DNA of 13,713 bases from Bacillota bacterium (lineage in GTDB: Bacteria; Bacillota_A; Clostridia; Peptostreptococcales; Anaerovoracaceae). Every line of letters begins with the position of its first letter. The stretch's first letter is position 1. Position numbers and translations under genes: made by a program. Under the pieces are notes generated by a model that worked only from the letters and a program-made list of their open reading frames with translations, did not search any database and was not told the DNA's origin. Where the stretch lies: positions 1-13,713 of the forward strand of contig JAFRWH010000114.1 in the NCBI GenBank assembly GCA_017438085.1, in the 5' to 3' direction. Positions 1 to 6,730 of the stretch are shown piece by piece.

Positions 1-587
1 ATGGCATCCTCCCCGAAATAAAGGGTCAGGCTCTGGTTGAGCTGATACATATCAGCCTTTCCCTTGTCCACCAGAAGGACCGCATACCAGACATTGCTGG
101 TGACAAGCTTGTAGATGGGCTCGTCCTTTCTGGCGACTGCATCCTCTTTCCTGAGGTTTTCGGGTTCAGGCTTGTCCTCGAATATCTGCTGTAGGTCCAG
201 CTGATAAACCGTTTCCATGGTATAGCTCTCTTCCAGGCCGTCAACATAGTAGCTGACGAAGGAAGTGACAGGAGCATAATAGCCCTTGGCGCTGTCTCCC
301 GCAGGATAGATGTCAAGTATCTTGGCATTTTTCCTTGTCCTTTCGGATTCCTCCGAATAGTATCTGATGCTGCCATCATCCTCAGCGTATATGAGCCTTT
401 CGCTCCTGATAATCAGGCAGTCCTCCTCGTCTTCAGTCTGGACCTTCCCGAAGGTGACGATGGCCGTGGGAGTAAGCGCTCCCGTAATGTCCGGTATCAG
501 ATAAAGGTATATATACAGACCCGCCGTAACCAGCATGAAAAGTATGATCAGCAGCAGTCTGATTTTTTTCCTGGTGGATTCTTTCAT
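1..587 (-). CDS. HlyD-like membrane-anchored envelope protein (3' part cut by window edge)
   Basis: The first 195 residues of a gene that runs off the left edge. A basic N-terminus (KESTRKKIR) is followed by one transmembrane segment at about residues 10-32. Then comes an extracytoplasmic region with the pattern GALTPTAIVTFGKVQ and ILDIYPAG, and later DEPIYKLVTSNVWYAV. This layout matches the clostridial proteins annotated as HlyD family efflux transporter periplasmic adaptor subunit, which often lie close to cell-division genes; that match is from memory of the family. The ATG at 587 is the only reasonable start: the frame upstream closes at a TAG (612-614) with no other usual start codon. 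No Shine-Dalgarno sequence precedes it, and a promoter ends 7 bases upstream, which suggests a leaderless mRNA. It follows trmD by 39 bases on the same strand. Its role in the envelope is inferred; the fold is moderately certain. Confidence 0.7.
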   Translation of the reverse strand, partial: MKESTRKKIRLLLIILFMLVTAGLYIYLYLIPDITGALTPTAIVTFGKVQTEDEEDCLIIRSERLIYAEDDGSIRYYSEESERTRKNAKILDIYPAGDSAKGYYAPVTSFVSYYVDGLEESYTMETVYQLDLQQIFEDKPEPENLRKEDAVARKDEPIYKLVTSNVWYAVLLVDKGKADMYQLNQSLTLYFGEDA

Positions 588-594
588 AAAAGTT

Positions 595-623
595 ATTGTA
601 ACAGATAAATACTATATCTTCAA
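595..623 (-). promoter_or_regulatory. Sigma-A-type promoter of the HlyD-like gene, predicted leaderless
   Basis: On the minus strand, TTGAAG (623-618) and TACAAT (600-595) are separated by exactly 17 bases. These are close to the consensus TTGACA/TATAAT. Only seven bases (AACTTTT) lie between the -10 box and the ATG at 587, so the transcript would start at or next to the start codon. The absence of a ribosome binding site fits this. The promoter lies just after the trmD stop codon, and no terminator is visible between them, so read-through from the trmD operon is also possible. Confidence 0.6.
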
Positions 624-626
624 CAC

Positions 627-1367
627 TTATGAGTCCGAAAGCACCTTATCTAGTATTTTCTTTTCGTCTTTAGTAAACTGATGCTCCTCTGCAAGGAAGC
701 GCTCCAGAAGATCGGGACGCCTATACTTTGTCATGCGGAGCGAGTTTTCAAACTGCCAGAGATGTATCAGCTTGTGATTGCCGTTATAAAGGACCTCGGG
801 GACCTCCATGCCCTCGTATTCTCTGGGCTTGGTGTACTGATCGTATTCCAGCAGTCCCGAATATATGGATTCATCCAGAGGCGACAGCTCGTTGCCCAGC
901 ACCCCGGGTATCATCCTGGATACCACATCCACCAGCACCATGGCTGCCAGCTCTCCTCCGGTAAGGATATAATCTCCTATTGAGATCTCCTCCATGGAAA
1001 AACGGTCCAGTATGCGCTGGTCTACCCCTTCGTAGTGACCGCAGAGCACGCATATCTCCTGCTCACTGGCCAGCTCCTGTGCAAGGCTCTGATCCAGCAC
1101 CCGTCCTCTTGGGGACATATAGATGCAGCGCAGCCTTTCCGCTCCCACAGAGCTTAACGCATCGAATGCGGGCTGAGGAGTCATGACCATGCCTGCGCCG
1201 CCTCCGAAAGGCGTATCATCGGTCTTTCTGTGCTTGTCCAGCGTAAAGTCCCTGATATTGACCACGTTAAAGCTGAGAAGGCCTTTTTCTGCGGCTCTTC
1301 CCAGTATGCTTTCCGTTATGACCGGAGAAAACATCTCCGGAAACTGGGTCAGTATATTGATCTTCAA
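627..1367 (-). CDS. trmD: tRNA (guanine-37-N1)-methyltransferase TrmD
   Basis: TrmD transfers a methyl group from S-adenosylmethionine to N1 of G37 next to the anticodon of tRNAs reading CNN codons, preventing +1 frameshifting. The family hallmarks are present: FPEMF near the start, PFGGGAGM (about 53-60), LCGHYEGVDQR (108-118) and IGDYILTGGE (130-139). These form the trefoil-knot cofactor site. The segment SGLLEYDQYTKP (170-181) also fits the family. Length (246 residues) is normal. I place the start at the TTG at 1367, because GGAG (1377-1374) lies six bases upstream and the resulting N-terminus, MKINILTQFPEMF, aligns with the usual family start. A TTG at 1379 would add four residues but has no ribosome binding site. 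It is the last gene of the ylxM-ffh operon, 17 bases after rimM. The usual next gene, rplS, is absent. Confidence 0.97.
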   Translation of the reverse strand: MKINILTQFPEMFSPVITESILGRAAEKGLLSFNVVNIRDFTLDKHRKTDDTPFGGGAGMVMTPQPAFDALSSVGAERLRCIYMSPRGRVLDQSLAQELASEQEICVLCGHYEGVDQRILDRFSMEEISIGDYILTGGELAAMVLVDVVSRMIPGVLGNELSPLDESIYSGLLEYDQYTKPREYEGMEVPEVLYNGNHKLIHLWQFENSLRMTKYRRPDLLERFLAEEHQFTKDEKKILDKVLSDS

Positions 1368-1373
1368 AAGAGA

Positions 1374-1377
1374 CTCC
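1374..1377 (-). promoter_or_regulatory. Ribosome binding site that sets the trmD start
   Basis: GGAG on the minus strand, six bases before the TTG at 1367. It overlaps the alternative upstream TTG (1379), which argues against that upstream codon being used. Confidence 0.6.
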
Positions 1378-1384
1378 AAGCGGA

Positions 1385-1891
1385 CTAAAGGCTGTCCAGA
1401 CCTTCGATGAGACGCACAGTCATTAATCTGTTTCCGGTATCGACATCCAGTATGAATTCCTTTACGGCAGGCAGAAGAAAACTGGTCTTTGCAGGGTCTG
1501 CGGGACTTATCTCGTAAAGGTCGTTGGCGGGGTTTTCAAGAACATCGCTGAGAGTGCCGACGAGGCTGCCATCCTCTCTTACGACTCTCATGCCCACCAG
1601 ATCCTTAACGAAATAGGTGTCGCCCGGGTTCTCCCAGATATCATCCCTGGAAAGGCTGAGTATCTGCCCTCTCAGGGCTTCTGCAGCGTTTCTGTCGTTG
1701 ACACCCTTAAGCTTCAGAACTACCATATCCTTCTGATAGCGGACCGATTCCACGGCATATTCCCTGCCCCCGGCCATCAGTTTCTCAATAGCAGAAAAAC
1801 GCGTCTGTTCGTCCGTGTAGGGAAAGACGCGTAGTTCTCCTTTAATACCGACCGGTGCAGTTATCTTGCCCAGCTCAATATAGTCTGCCAT
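1385..1891 (-). CDS. rimM: Ribosome maturation factor RimM
   Basis: RimM assists maturation of the 30S head region and binds ribosomal protein S19; it acts in the cytoplasm during late subunit assembly. The N-terminal RimM barrel begins with IELGKITAPVGIKGELRV (residues 5-22). A PRC-barrel domain follows at about 91-168, with YFVKDLVGMRVV and NPANDLYEI, and ends in VRLIEGLDSL. Length (168 residues) is normal. The ATG abuts the khpA stop codon directly (TAG then ATG), and no good Shine-Dalgarno is visible, so translation is probably coupled to khpA. Its position between khpA and trmD is the standard Firmicutes arrangement. Confidence 0.96.
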   Translation of the reverse strand: MADYIELGKITAPVGIKGELRVFPYTDEQTRFSAIEKLMAGGREYAVESVRYQKDMVVLKLKGVNDRNAAEALRGQILSLSRDDIWENPGDTYFVKDLVGMRVVREDGSLVGTLSDVLENPANDLYEISPADPAKTSFLLPAVKEFILDVDTGNRLMTVRLIEGLDSL

Positions 1892-2125
1892 CTAGGACAC
1901 GATCTCGACTGTAACGCTTTTGTTCTGTTTGGTTGCAGCCGCCTTTACTACTGTTCTGATAGCTTTGGCGATGCGGCCCTGCTTGCCGATGACCTTGCCC
2001 ATGTCGGACTCGGACACCTTGAGCTCGATGACCATGGAATCGCCCTTTTCCTCAACAAGCCGAACCTCAACCTGCTCCGGGTTCTGGACCAGAGACCTGG
2101 CGATGGTTTCGATTAAACTTACCAT
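1892..2125 (-). CDS. khpA: KH-domain RNA-binding protein KhpA (YlqC family)
   Basis: A single type II KH domain protein of 77 residues, the typical size for KhpA. The RNA-binding GxxG loop is GKQG at residues 47-50 in the context GKVIGKQGRIAKAIR. In pneumococcus and other Firmicutes KhpA pairs with KhpB (EloR/Jag) and binds many transcripts, affecting cell elongation and division; this is family knowledge. No khpB is in the window. An AAGGTG ribosome binding site overlaps the rpsP stop codon, seven bases or so before the ATG, which indicates coupling to rpsP. The start is therefore well supported. Confidence 0.95.
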   Translation of the reverse strand: MVSLIETIARSLVQNPEQVEVRLVEEKGDSMVIELKVSESDMGKVIGKQGRIAKAIRTVVKAAATKQNKSVTVEIVS

Positions 2126-2134
2126 GCTGTCACC

Positions 2135-2377
2135 TTATTCGATGATGCCGGCTTTCTTGAGCAGAACGCGAACGGTATCGGTGGGCTGTGCGCCGTTGCC
2201 GAGCCACTTCTTGGCAGCTTCTTCGTCGATCTTGATGGTTGCGGGATCAGTCAGAGGATTGTAGTAGCCGATCTCTTCGATGGGCTGGCCGTCTCTCTGT
2301 ACTCTCTCGTCTGCAACTACCACTCTGTAGAAGGGCTTCTTGTGTGCTCCCATTCTCTTCAGTCTGATTTTAACCAT
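2135..2377 (-). CDS. rpsP: 30S ribosomal protein bS16
   Basis: A structural protein of the 30S body, 80 residues, the usual size. The N-terminus [20 protein letters not shown] and the internal [18 protein letters not shown] are diagnostic. The C-terminal part [20 protein letters not shown] is also conserved. A perfect AGGAGG (2388-2383) lies five bases upstream of the ATG, the strongest ribosome binding site in this operon and fitting for a ribosomal protein. An 87-base spacer with a small hairpin separates it from ffh upstream. No convincing promoter is seen in this spacer, so it is probably transcribed from the ylxM promoter. Confidence 0.98.
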   Translation of the reverse strand: MVKIRLKRMGAHKKPFYRVVVADERVQRDGQPIEEIGYYNPLTDPATIKIDEEAAKKWLGNGAQPTDTVRVLLKKAGIIE

Positions 2378-2423
2378 TTTTTCCTCCTATGGTATTAAAT
2401 AAATAATTCCTTTTTTTGTTTTC

Positions 2424-2444
2424 GCAGTGTCTGACAGACGCTGC
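2424..2444 (-). other. Stem-loop in the ffh-rpsP spacer
   Basis: Arms GCAG-GTCTG and CAGAC-CTGC form an inverted repeat with one internal mismatch (C opposite A in the minus-strand transcript; a G-U pair if read on the plus strand). In the mRNA direction it is followed by an A-rich stretch, not a U-tract, so it is not a terminator. It may be an mRNA processing or stabilising element, or it may have no function. Confidence 0.35.
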
Positions 2445-2464
2445 TCATATATAAAGCTTATGCT

Positions 2465-3808
2465 TTAGAATCTGAATCCTTTGCGGCCCATGCCGAAGCG
2501 TTTTCCAAGCTTGCCGCTGTTCATCTGTTTCATCAGCTTTTTGGTATCTTCGAATTTCTTCATAAGCTGATTTACTTTGGCCACTGTTACGCCTGCGCCG
2601 GCGGCAATGCGCTTCCTGCGGCTGGCGTTGAGCAGTTCGGGCTTTTTGCGTTCCTCTTTGGTCATGGACTGGATGATGGCTTCCATGGTCTTTATTTCCT
2701 TTTCGCCTGCATCCATCTGGTCCTCTGAGATATTGCCGGAAACGCCGGGAAGCATCTCCATGAGCTTTGAAAGCCCTCCCATGCTGCGCATCTGTCCAAT
2801 CTGCTCCAGATAGTCCTCCAGATCGAACTTGTTCTTGAGCATCTTCTGCTCCAGCTCGGCGGCTTTCTTCTCGTCGAAGCTCTCCTGAGCCTTTTCGATA
2901 AGGGACATCATGTCCCCCATGCCCAGTATTCTGGAAGCCATGCGGTCCGGATAGAAGACCTCCAGAGCCTCCAGCTTTTCGCCCATGCCGGCGAATTTGA
3001 TGGGGCTTCCGGTTACGGCCTTTACTGACAGAGCCGCGCCGCCTCTGGTGTCGCCATCCAGCTTGGTCATTACTATGCCGTCGATCCCGAGGGCTTCGTG
3101 GAATGCAGATGCTGCTGTGACTGCGTCCTGACCGGTCATGGCGTCTACTACCAGCAGGATCTCGTGGGGCCTCAGCTCCTTCTTGATCCTTACTAGCTCA
3201 TCCATAAGCTCCTCGTCCACGTGAAGACGTCCTGCTGTATCCAGGATAAGTACATTCAGACCCTTCTTTTCCGCCTCTTCTCTTGCGGCTTTTGCGATGA
3301 GCACGGGATCCTTGCTGTTCCTGTCGGAATAGACGGGAACGCCTACCTGCTGACCGACTATCTCCAGCTGGTCTATAGCAGCAGGCCTCTGGATATCGCA
3401 GGCTGCAAGCATGGGTTTCTTGCCGTTCTTAAGAAGATACAGAGCCAGCTTTGCAGAGCTTGTGGTCTTACCTGTACCCTGAAGACCTACCATCATGATA
3501 GTGGTAAAGCCGCTGGGACTGTAGGTGAGTTTGCTGGCGGTCCCGCCCATCAGCTGGGTGAGTTCATCGCTGACGATCTTTATGACCTGCTGACCCGGAG
3601 TAAGGCTCTGGAGCACATCGGCGCCGAGGGCCTTTTCCTTGATGCTGGCCACAAATTCCTTTACGACCTTGTAGTTAACGTCGGCTTCAAGCAGCGCCAG
3701 GCGCACCTCCCGCATCGCGGCATCGATGTCCGCTTCGCTTACTGTGCCCTTGCCCGACAGCTTTCTGAATACGCCATTAAGTTTTTCCGATAATCCTTCG
3801 AATGCCAT
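2465..3808 (-). CDS. ffh: Signal recognition particle GTPase Ffh
   Basis: Ffh binds signal sequences on nascent chains together with the SRP RNA and, with the receptor FtsY, delivers ribosomes to the membrane. The N domain has ALLEADVN (38-45). The G domain has the P-loop GLQGTGKTT (108-116), DTAGR (190-194) and [10 protein letters not shown] (248-257). The methionine-rich M domain (about 300-440) contains [17 protein letters not shown] and ends [13 protein letters not shown]. Length (447 residues) is normal. The start [10 protein letters not shown] matches the family although no clear Shine-Dalgarno precedes it. The gene begins 12 bases after the ylxM stop, so translational coupling is likely. 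No SRP RNA gene or ftsY lies in the window. Confidence 0.98.
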   Translation of the reverse strand: MAFEGLSEKLNGVFRKLSGKGTVSEADIDAAMREVRLALLEADVNYKVVKEFVASIKEKALGADVLQSLTPGQQVIKIVSDELTQLMGGTASKLTYSPSGFTTIMMVGLQGTGKTTSSAKLALYLLKNGKKPMLAACDIQRPAAIDQLEIVGQQVGVPVYSDRNSKDPVLIAKAAREEAEKKGLNVLILDTAGRLHVDEELMDELVRIKKELRPHEILLVVDAMTGQDAVTAASAFHEALGIDGIVMTKLDGDTRGGAALSVKAVTGSPIKFAGMGEKLEALEVFYPDRMASRILGMGDMMSLIEKAQESFDEKKAAELEQKMLKNKFDLEDYLEQIGQMRSMGGLSKLMEMLPGVSGNISEDQMDAGEKEIKTMEAIIQSMTKEERKKPELLNASRRKRIAAGAGVTVAKVNQLMKKFEDTKKLMKQMNSGKLGKRFGMGRKGFRF

Positions 3809-3820
3809 ATTGTCTGTTTT

Positions 3821-4063
3821 CTAGATATTCTCGGCCTTCCAGTTTGCCAGAAGACCCATGGTCTTTTCGTACTTGTCCATCTGCAGCTCGGCCTTTTTGA
3901 GGCCGTCTGATACTGCCTGCTTGGAGATACCAAGGCTTTCGCCTATCTCGGTAAGAGACAGGTTTTCGTTATAGTACAGATCCACGAACTGCCTCTGCCT
4001 TTCGGTCAGAAGATCTCCGTAGAATTCGAACAAAAGGCTCTTTTCACTGAATTTATCAAGCAT
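3821..4063 (-). CDS. ylxM: YlxM-family helix-turn-helix protein, first gene of the SRP operon
   Basis: A small (80-residue) protein of the YlxM/p13 family, which is regularly encoded just upstream of ffh. In streptococci YlxM has been linked to SRP function; in this window only the neighbourhood shows that. The helix-turn-helix is at about 36-57 (SLTEIGESLGISKQAVSDGL) after a conserved LLTERQRQFVDLYYNENLS. The start at 4063 is chosen because AGGAGG lies eight bases upstream. A longer reading from 4126 would add 21 residues (MLDSFFFYAILM...) whose codons cover the promoter and terminator, so it cannot be translated from this promoter. ylxM is thus the first gene after the promoter at 4095-4122. 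Confidence 0.94.
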   Translation of the reverse strand: MLDKFSEKSLLFEFYGDLLTERQRQFVDLYYNENLSLTEIGESLGISKQAVSDGLKKAELQMDKYEKTMGLLANWKAENI

Positions 4064-4071
4064 CTGCCCTT

Positions 4072-4077
4072 CCTCCT
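4072..4077 (-). promoter_or_regulatory. Ribosome binding site that sets the ylxM start
   Basis: A perfect AGGAGG on the minus strand, eight bases before the ATG at 4063. It decides the start in favour of the 80-residue protein over a 101-residue reading. Confidence 0.85.
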
Positions 4078-4094
4078 GCCAAATAACACGCATT

Positions 4095-4122
4095 AGTATA
4101 GCATAAAAAAAGAAGCTGTCAA
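4095..4122 (-). promoter_or_regulatory. Strong promoter of the ylxM-ffh-rpsP-khpA-rimM-trmD operon
   Basis: A consensus -35 TTGACA (4122-4117) and a -10 TATACT (4100-4095) are 16 bases apart. A TG one base upstream of the -10 box gives an extended -10 element. The predicted transcript starts near 4088, leaving a leader of about 25 bases that holds the AGGAGG. The -35 hexamer is part of the 3' arm of the terminator hairpin of the preceding gene. Confidence 0.9.
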
Positions 4123-4141
4123 GCACTTTTACTTGACAGCT
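4105..4141 (-). terminator. Intrinsic terminator of the eight-gene accessory operon
   Basis: On the minus strand the perfect 10-base arms AGCTGTCAAG (4141-4132) and CTTGACAGCT (4123-4114) enclose an 8-base loop. They are followed by TTCTTTTTTT-type U-tract (4114-4105). It lies 24 bases after the stop codon of the alpha/beta hydrolase gene. Its 3' arm contains the -35 box of the next promoter. Confidence 0.93.
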
Positions 4142-4164
4142 GAAATTATTTATTTTTCAACGTT

Positions 4165-5094
4165 TCAGAGAATTCCGATGTTCTTAAGGAAGCCTTCAAC
4201 GTGTTTCTGATAGCCCTCCGGATCGGTCAGCACGGACATGGCGTGATCCGCTCCCTGAATAAGATAGAGCTCGCTGTAGCCTGCAGTGGCCTTCTGCATG
4301 TCATAGCTGTGCTTCGGCGTGATGAAAGCATCCTTTTCTCCGTGGAGGAACAATATGGGTATCTGATTTTCTGCCAGGCTCTCTATCGGTCTCATATCCT
4401 TATAGGAATAGCCGAAGCGAAGCTTTGCCATCAGAGAAGCCACATCCACCATGAAAGCAGGCAGCTTCATATGCTTAACGCCCACCTTAAGCACATCCGA
4501 AATGTTTGAAAAGCCGCAGTCGTCAACGACGAAATCTATCCCGGGATTCGATTCCAGGCAGGCTATTGATGACGCTCCGCCCAGGGATTCTCCGTGTATT
4601 CCGAGAATTTCAACGTTTCCGTAGCGCTTTCTGCAGTCTTCTATCTGCACCAGAACATCCTTGCGTTCTCTTGCGGAATATGTGCAGAATGTGGATTCGT
4701 TGGCTCCATGACCTCTTAAATCGTAGACTATTATATTAAAGCCCAGATCCAGGTACATTTTACTGTATTTCAGCGCCCCGAAGTGATTGTCCGTATAGCC
4801 ATGGCTTACGATCATATACTTATCCGAGGGCTTGGGATTTTTAAGAAGTTCGGTATGCAGCAAGTAAGAATCGTAGCTTTCAACAGTATAGTCAGTGACA
4901 AGTCCCTGCTGCTGAAGTTCATCGTGCCAGTCCAGGCTGTAATGATCCTCCTGCCACTTCCTGGCATGCTCGTAAGTCTGGGGCTGTATTCCCATGGAGA
5001 AGCCTGCCATATACCATCCGGCACCGGCTATTATTACCAGCAATATTAACATAATTATTATTATGATTATCATTACTGCCCTTATCCTTTTCAT
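4165..5094 (-). CDS. Membrane-anchored alpha/beta hydrolase
   Basis: A 309-residue serine hydrolase of the alpha/beta fold with an N-terminal transmembrane anchor (about residues 7-31, very isoleucine-rich). The catalytic set is visible: nucleophile S170 in GESLGG, acid D255 in HGEKDAF, and H284 in GADHAMS. The oxyanion-hole motif SHGY is at 97-100. It resembles the Bacillus YqkD-type group of anchored hydrolases; the substrate cannot be read from sequence. The active domain is probably outside the membrane, because the anchor has basic residues (KRIR) before it. The ATG follows the PfoR-like gene's TAG after one base, with no clear Shine-Dalgarno, so translation is likely coupled. It is the last gene of the operon and is followed by a strong terminator. 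Confidence 0.88.
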   Translation of the reverse strand: MKRIRAVMIIIIIIMLILLVIIAGAGWYMAGFSMGIQPQTYEHARKWQEDHYSLDWHDELQQQGLVTDYTVESYDSYLLHTELLKNPKPSDKYMIVSHGYTDNHFGALKYSKMYLDLGFNIIVYDLRGHGANESTFCTYSARERKDVLVQIEDCRKRYGNVEILGIHGESLGGASSIACLESNPGIDFVVDDCGFSNISDVLKVGVKHMKLPAFMVDVASLMAKLRFGYSYKDMRPIESLAENQIPILFLHGEKDAFITPKHSYDMQKATAGYSELYLIQGADHAMSVLTDPEGYQKHVEGFLKNIGIL

Positions 5095-5095
5095 G

Positions 5096-6142
5096 CTACA
5101 GCTTCAGGTCATTCTCCTTGATCCATCCGAGTTTGCGCTCTATCCCGCAGAAGACTACGGAAAGAACAGCAGGAAGCACTATGCATATCAGGAGCATGCC
5201 CAGCCAGTCCATTCCGCTGATGCCTGCTTTGGTCCCGGCAGCAATATCGCTGACCCAGCCGGTATAAACTCCGATGGGTCCAACCATTCCGCAGGTACCC
5301 ATTCCCGAAGTTACCGCGGCTCCGTTGTTCTGGAGCCTGAAGACGCAGGTGGCTATTGGGCCTGTGATCATGCTCGCAAGAGTCGGAGCAATCCATATCT
5401 TCGGATTCTTTATGATATTTGACATCTGAAGCATGCTGGTGCCAAGTCCCTGAGATACCAGTCCGCCTATGCCGTTCTCCTTATAGCTCATGGCGGCAAA
5501 ACCCACCATCTGAGCACAGCAGCCGGCCACAGCTGCGCCTCCTGCAAGGCCTGTAAGGCCGAGGGCTGCGCAGATAGCAGCAGACGATATGGGAAGAGTC
5601 AGTGCTATGCCCACAAGCGCAGACACGATAATGCCCATCAGGAAAGGCCTTAGCTCCGTCGCCCACATTATAAGGCTGCCCAGAGAGCTGGCTGCTTTGC
5701 CGATGCCCGGGGCGATGAGTGCGCTGAGCAGGCTTCCGGAGATTATAGTTACTGCAGGGGTCACCAGTATATCGACTTTAGTTTCTTTTGATACCAGTTT
5801 GCCCAGTTCGCATGCTATTATAGCGATAACGTAGACGGCAAGAGGCCCCCCTGCTCCGCCAAGGCTGTTGCTTGCAGCGCCTACGGCCAGCAGAGAAAAC
5901 AGCACCAGCGACGGGGCGTGAAGAGCATAGCCTATGCCAACAGCCATTGCAGGCCCAGCCACACCCTTGGCAAAGGCTCCGGCCTGGCTAAGCAGCTGTA
6001 TACCGAACTGTGTCCCTATGGTATCAAGTATGGTGCCTATCAGCAGGCTGGCAAAAAGCCCCTGTGCCATGGCGCTCATGGCATCAATAAAATAGCGCTT
6101 TGCGGATATCTCTATATCCTTTCTCTTTAACAGATCATTCAT
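5096..6142 (-). CDS. PfoR / PTS_EIIC_2-type integral membrane protein
   Basis: A 348-residue polytopic membrane protein with about nine to ten hydrophobic segments and many glycine- and alanine-rich stretches. It looks like COG3641 (PfoR; Pfam PTS_EIIC_2), a family related to the EIIC permeases of the phosphotransferase system. Diagnostic-looking parts are GVAGPAMAVGIGYALHAPSL (60-79), SNSLGGAGGPLAVY and KNPKIWIAPTLASMITGPIA. PfoR was first proposed as a regulator of perfringolysin O in Clostridium perfringens, a role later doubted. No EIIA or EIIB partner and no sugar enzyme is encoded nearby, so a classical sugar PTS is not supported. An AAGGG ribosome binding site is nine bases before the ATG. 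The gene starts 27 bases after the NUDIX gene and ends one base before the hydrolase gene. Confidence 0.82.
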   Translation of the reverse strand: MNDLLKRKDIEISAKRYFIDAMSAMAQGLFASLLIGTILDTIGTQFGIQLLSQAGAFAKGVAGPAMAVGIGYALHAPSLVLFSLLAVGAASNSLGGAGGPLAVYVIAIIACELGKLVSKETKVDILVTPAVTIISGSLLSALIAPGIGKAASSLGSLIMWATELRPFLMGIIVSALVGIALTLPISSAAICAALGLTGLAGGAAVAGCCAQMVGFAAMSYKENGIGGLVSQGLGTSMLQMSNIIKNPKIWIAPTLASMITGPIATCVFRLQNNGAAVTSGMGTCGMVGPIGVYTGWVSDIAAGTKAGISGMDWLGMLLICIVLPAVLSVVFCGIERKLGWIKENDLKL

Positions 6143-6169
6143 TGCAAATATCCCTTCCAGATATATCTA

Positions 6170-6730
6170 TCAAAAGCTGTATTTCTTTTGTCTCAGATAG
6201 AAAAACAGCGCGGTTCCCATCATTGCGTGGAAGAATTCGCCCTTACCGTAGGCTTCGATCACTTCCTCCACTGGCATCATCATAAAGTTCAGGAACTCAT
6301 CTTCATCCAGCTTCTGCGTGCCGGTCTGTTCCAGTTCTTCGGCGAGATACACGTGAAAATGGTTCTTAAACAGGGCCGCATTCGGATTTGTGACTCCGAG
6401 AAGCGTCAGCTTTCCGGCTTTGAAGCCTGTTTCTTCAAGAAGCTCGCGCCTGGTAGCAGTCTCGGGGTCTTCCCCTTCATCCAGAACGCCGCCGGGAAAC
6501 TCCAGGCTCATCGCCTCTGCGCCGTGGCGCCATTGCCTTACCATTGCAAACTGTCCTTTGTATTCGGGTATCACCATCACCCATTCCGGAGCCTTTACGG
6601 CTATGAATTCGCCCTCGAGCCCCGTCCCTGAAAGCTCAGTCTGCCCGAGCACCTCAAATACCCTGGTCTCAAGCAGGCTGCGGCTTGACTCCACAGTCCA
6701 CTTAAGCTCGCTGTCCTTCATCTTCGTCAT
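6170..6730 (-). CDS. NUDIX hydrolase, ADP-ribose pyrophosphatase-like
   Basis: The complete Nudix box G-x5-E-x7-REL-x-EE-x-GF is at residues 81-103, within FPGGVLDEGEDPETATRREL. This is the metal-binding catalytic helix that cleaves nucleoside diphosphates linked to another group. The upstream VMVIPEYKGQFAMVRQWRHG and the downstream TNPNAALFKNHFHVYLAEEL resemble ADP-ribose or NADH pyrophosphatases, but the substrate is an inference. Length is 186 residues from the first ATG (6730) or 183 from a second ATG (6721); GGAAG sits close to the first, so the exact start is uncertain. The start overlaps the end of the upstream small gene by 20-29 bases, showing tight translational coupling. Confidence 0.92.
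   Translation of the reverse strand: MTKMKDSELKWTVESSRSLLETRVFEVLGQTELSGTGLEGEFIAVKAPEWVMVIPEYKGQFAMVRQWRHGAEAMSLEFPGGVLDEGEDPETATRRELLEETGFKAGKLTLLGVTNPNAALFKNHFHVYLAEELEQTGTQKLDEDEFLNFMMMPVEEVIEAYGKGEFFHAMMGTALFFYLRQKKYSF

Noticed and set aside
26..379. Minus-strand open frame of 117 codons
   Set aside because: It is in a different frame from the HlyD-like gene, which is open from 587 to the window edge and has a plausible anchor and family pattern.
2424..2444. Hairpin considered as a terminator of ffh
   Set aside because: It is followed by A-rich, not U-rich, RNA in the direction of transcription, and the stem has an internal mismatch.
2440..2464. TATATA considered as a -10 box for a separate rpsP promoter
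   Set aside because: The hexamer 17 bases upstream (TTCAGA) is a poor -35 match and no extended -10 is present.
3221..3793. Plus-strand open frame of 190 codons antisense to ffh
   Set aside because: It lies entirely inside the highly conserved ffh gene, has no ribosome binding site or family-like motif, and reflects codon use of the opposite strand.
4064..4126. N-terminal extension of ylxM by 21 residues
   Set aside because: The extension would be coded by the promoter and terminator region upstream of the predicted transcription start; AGGAGG clearly serves the ATG at 4063.
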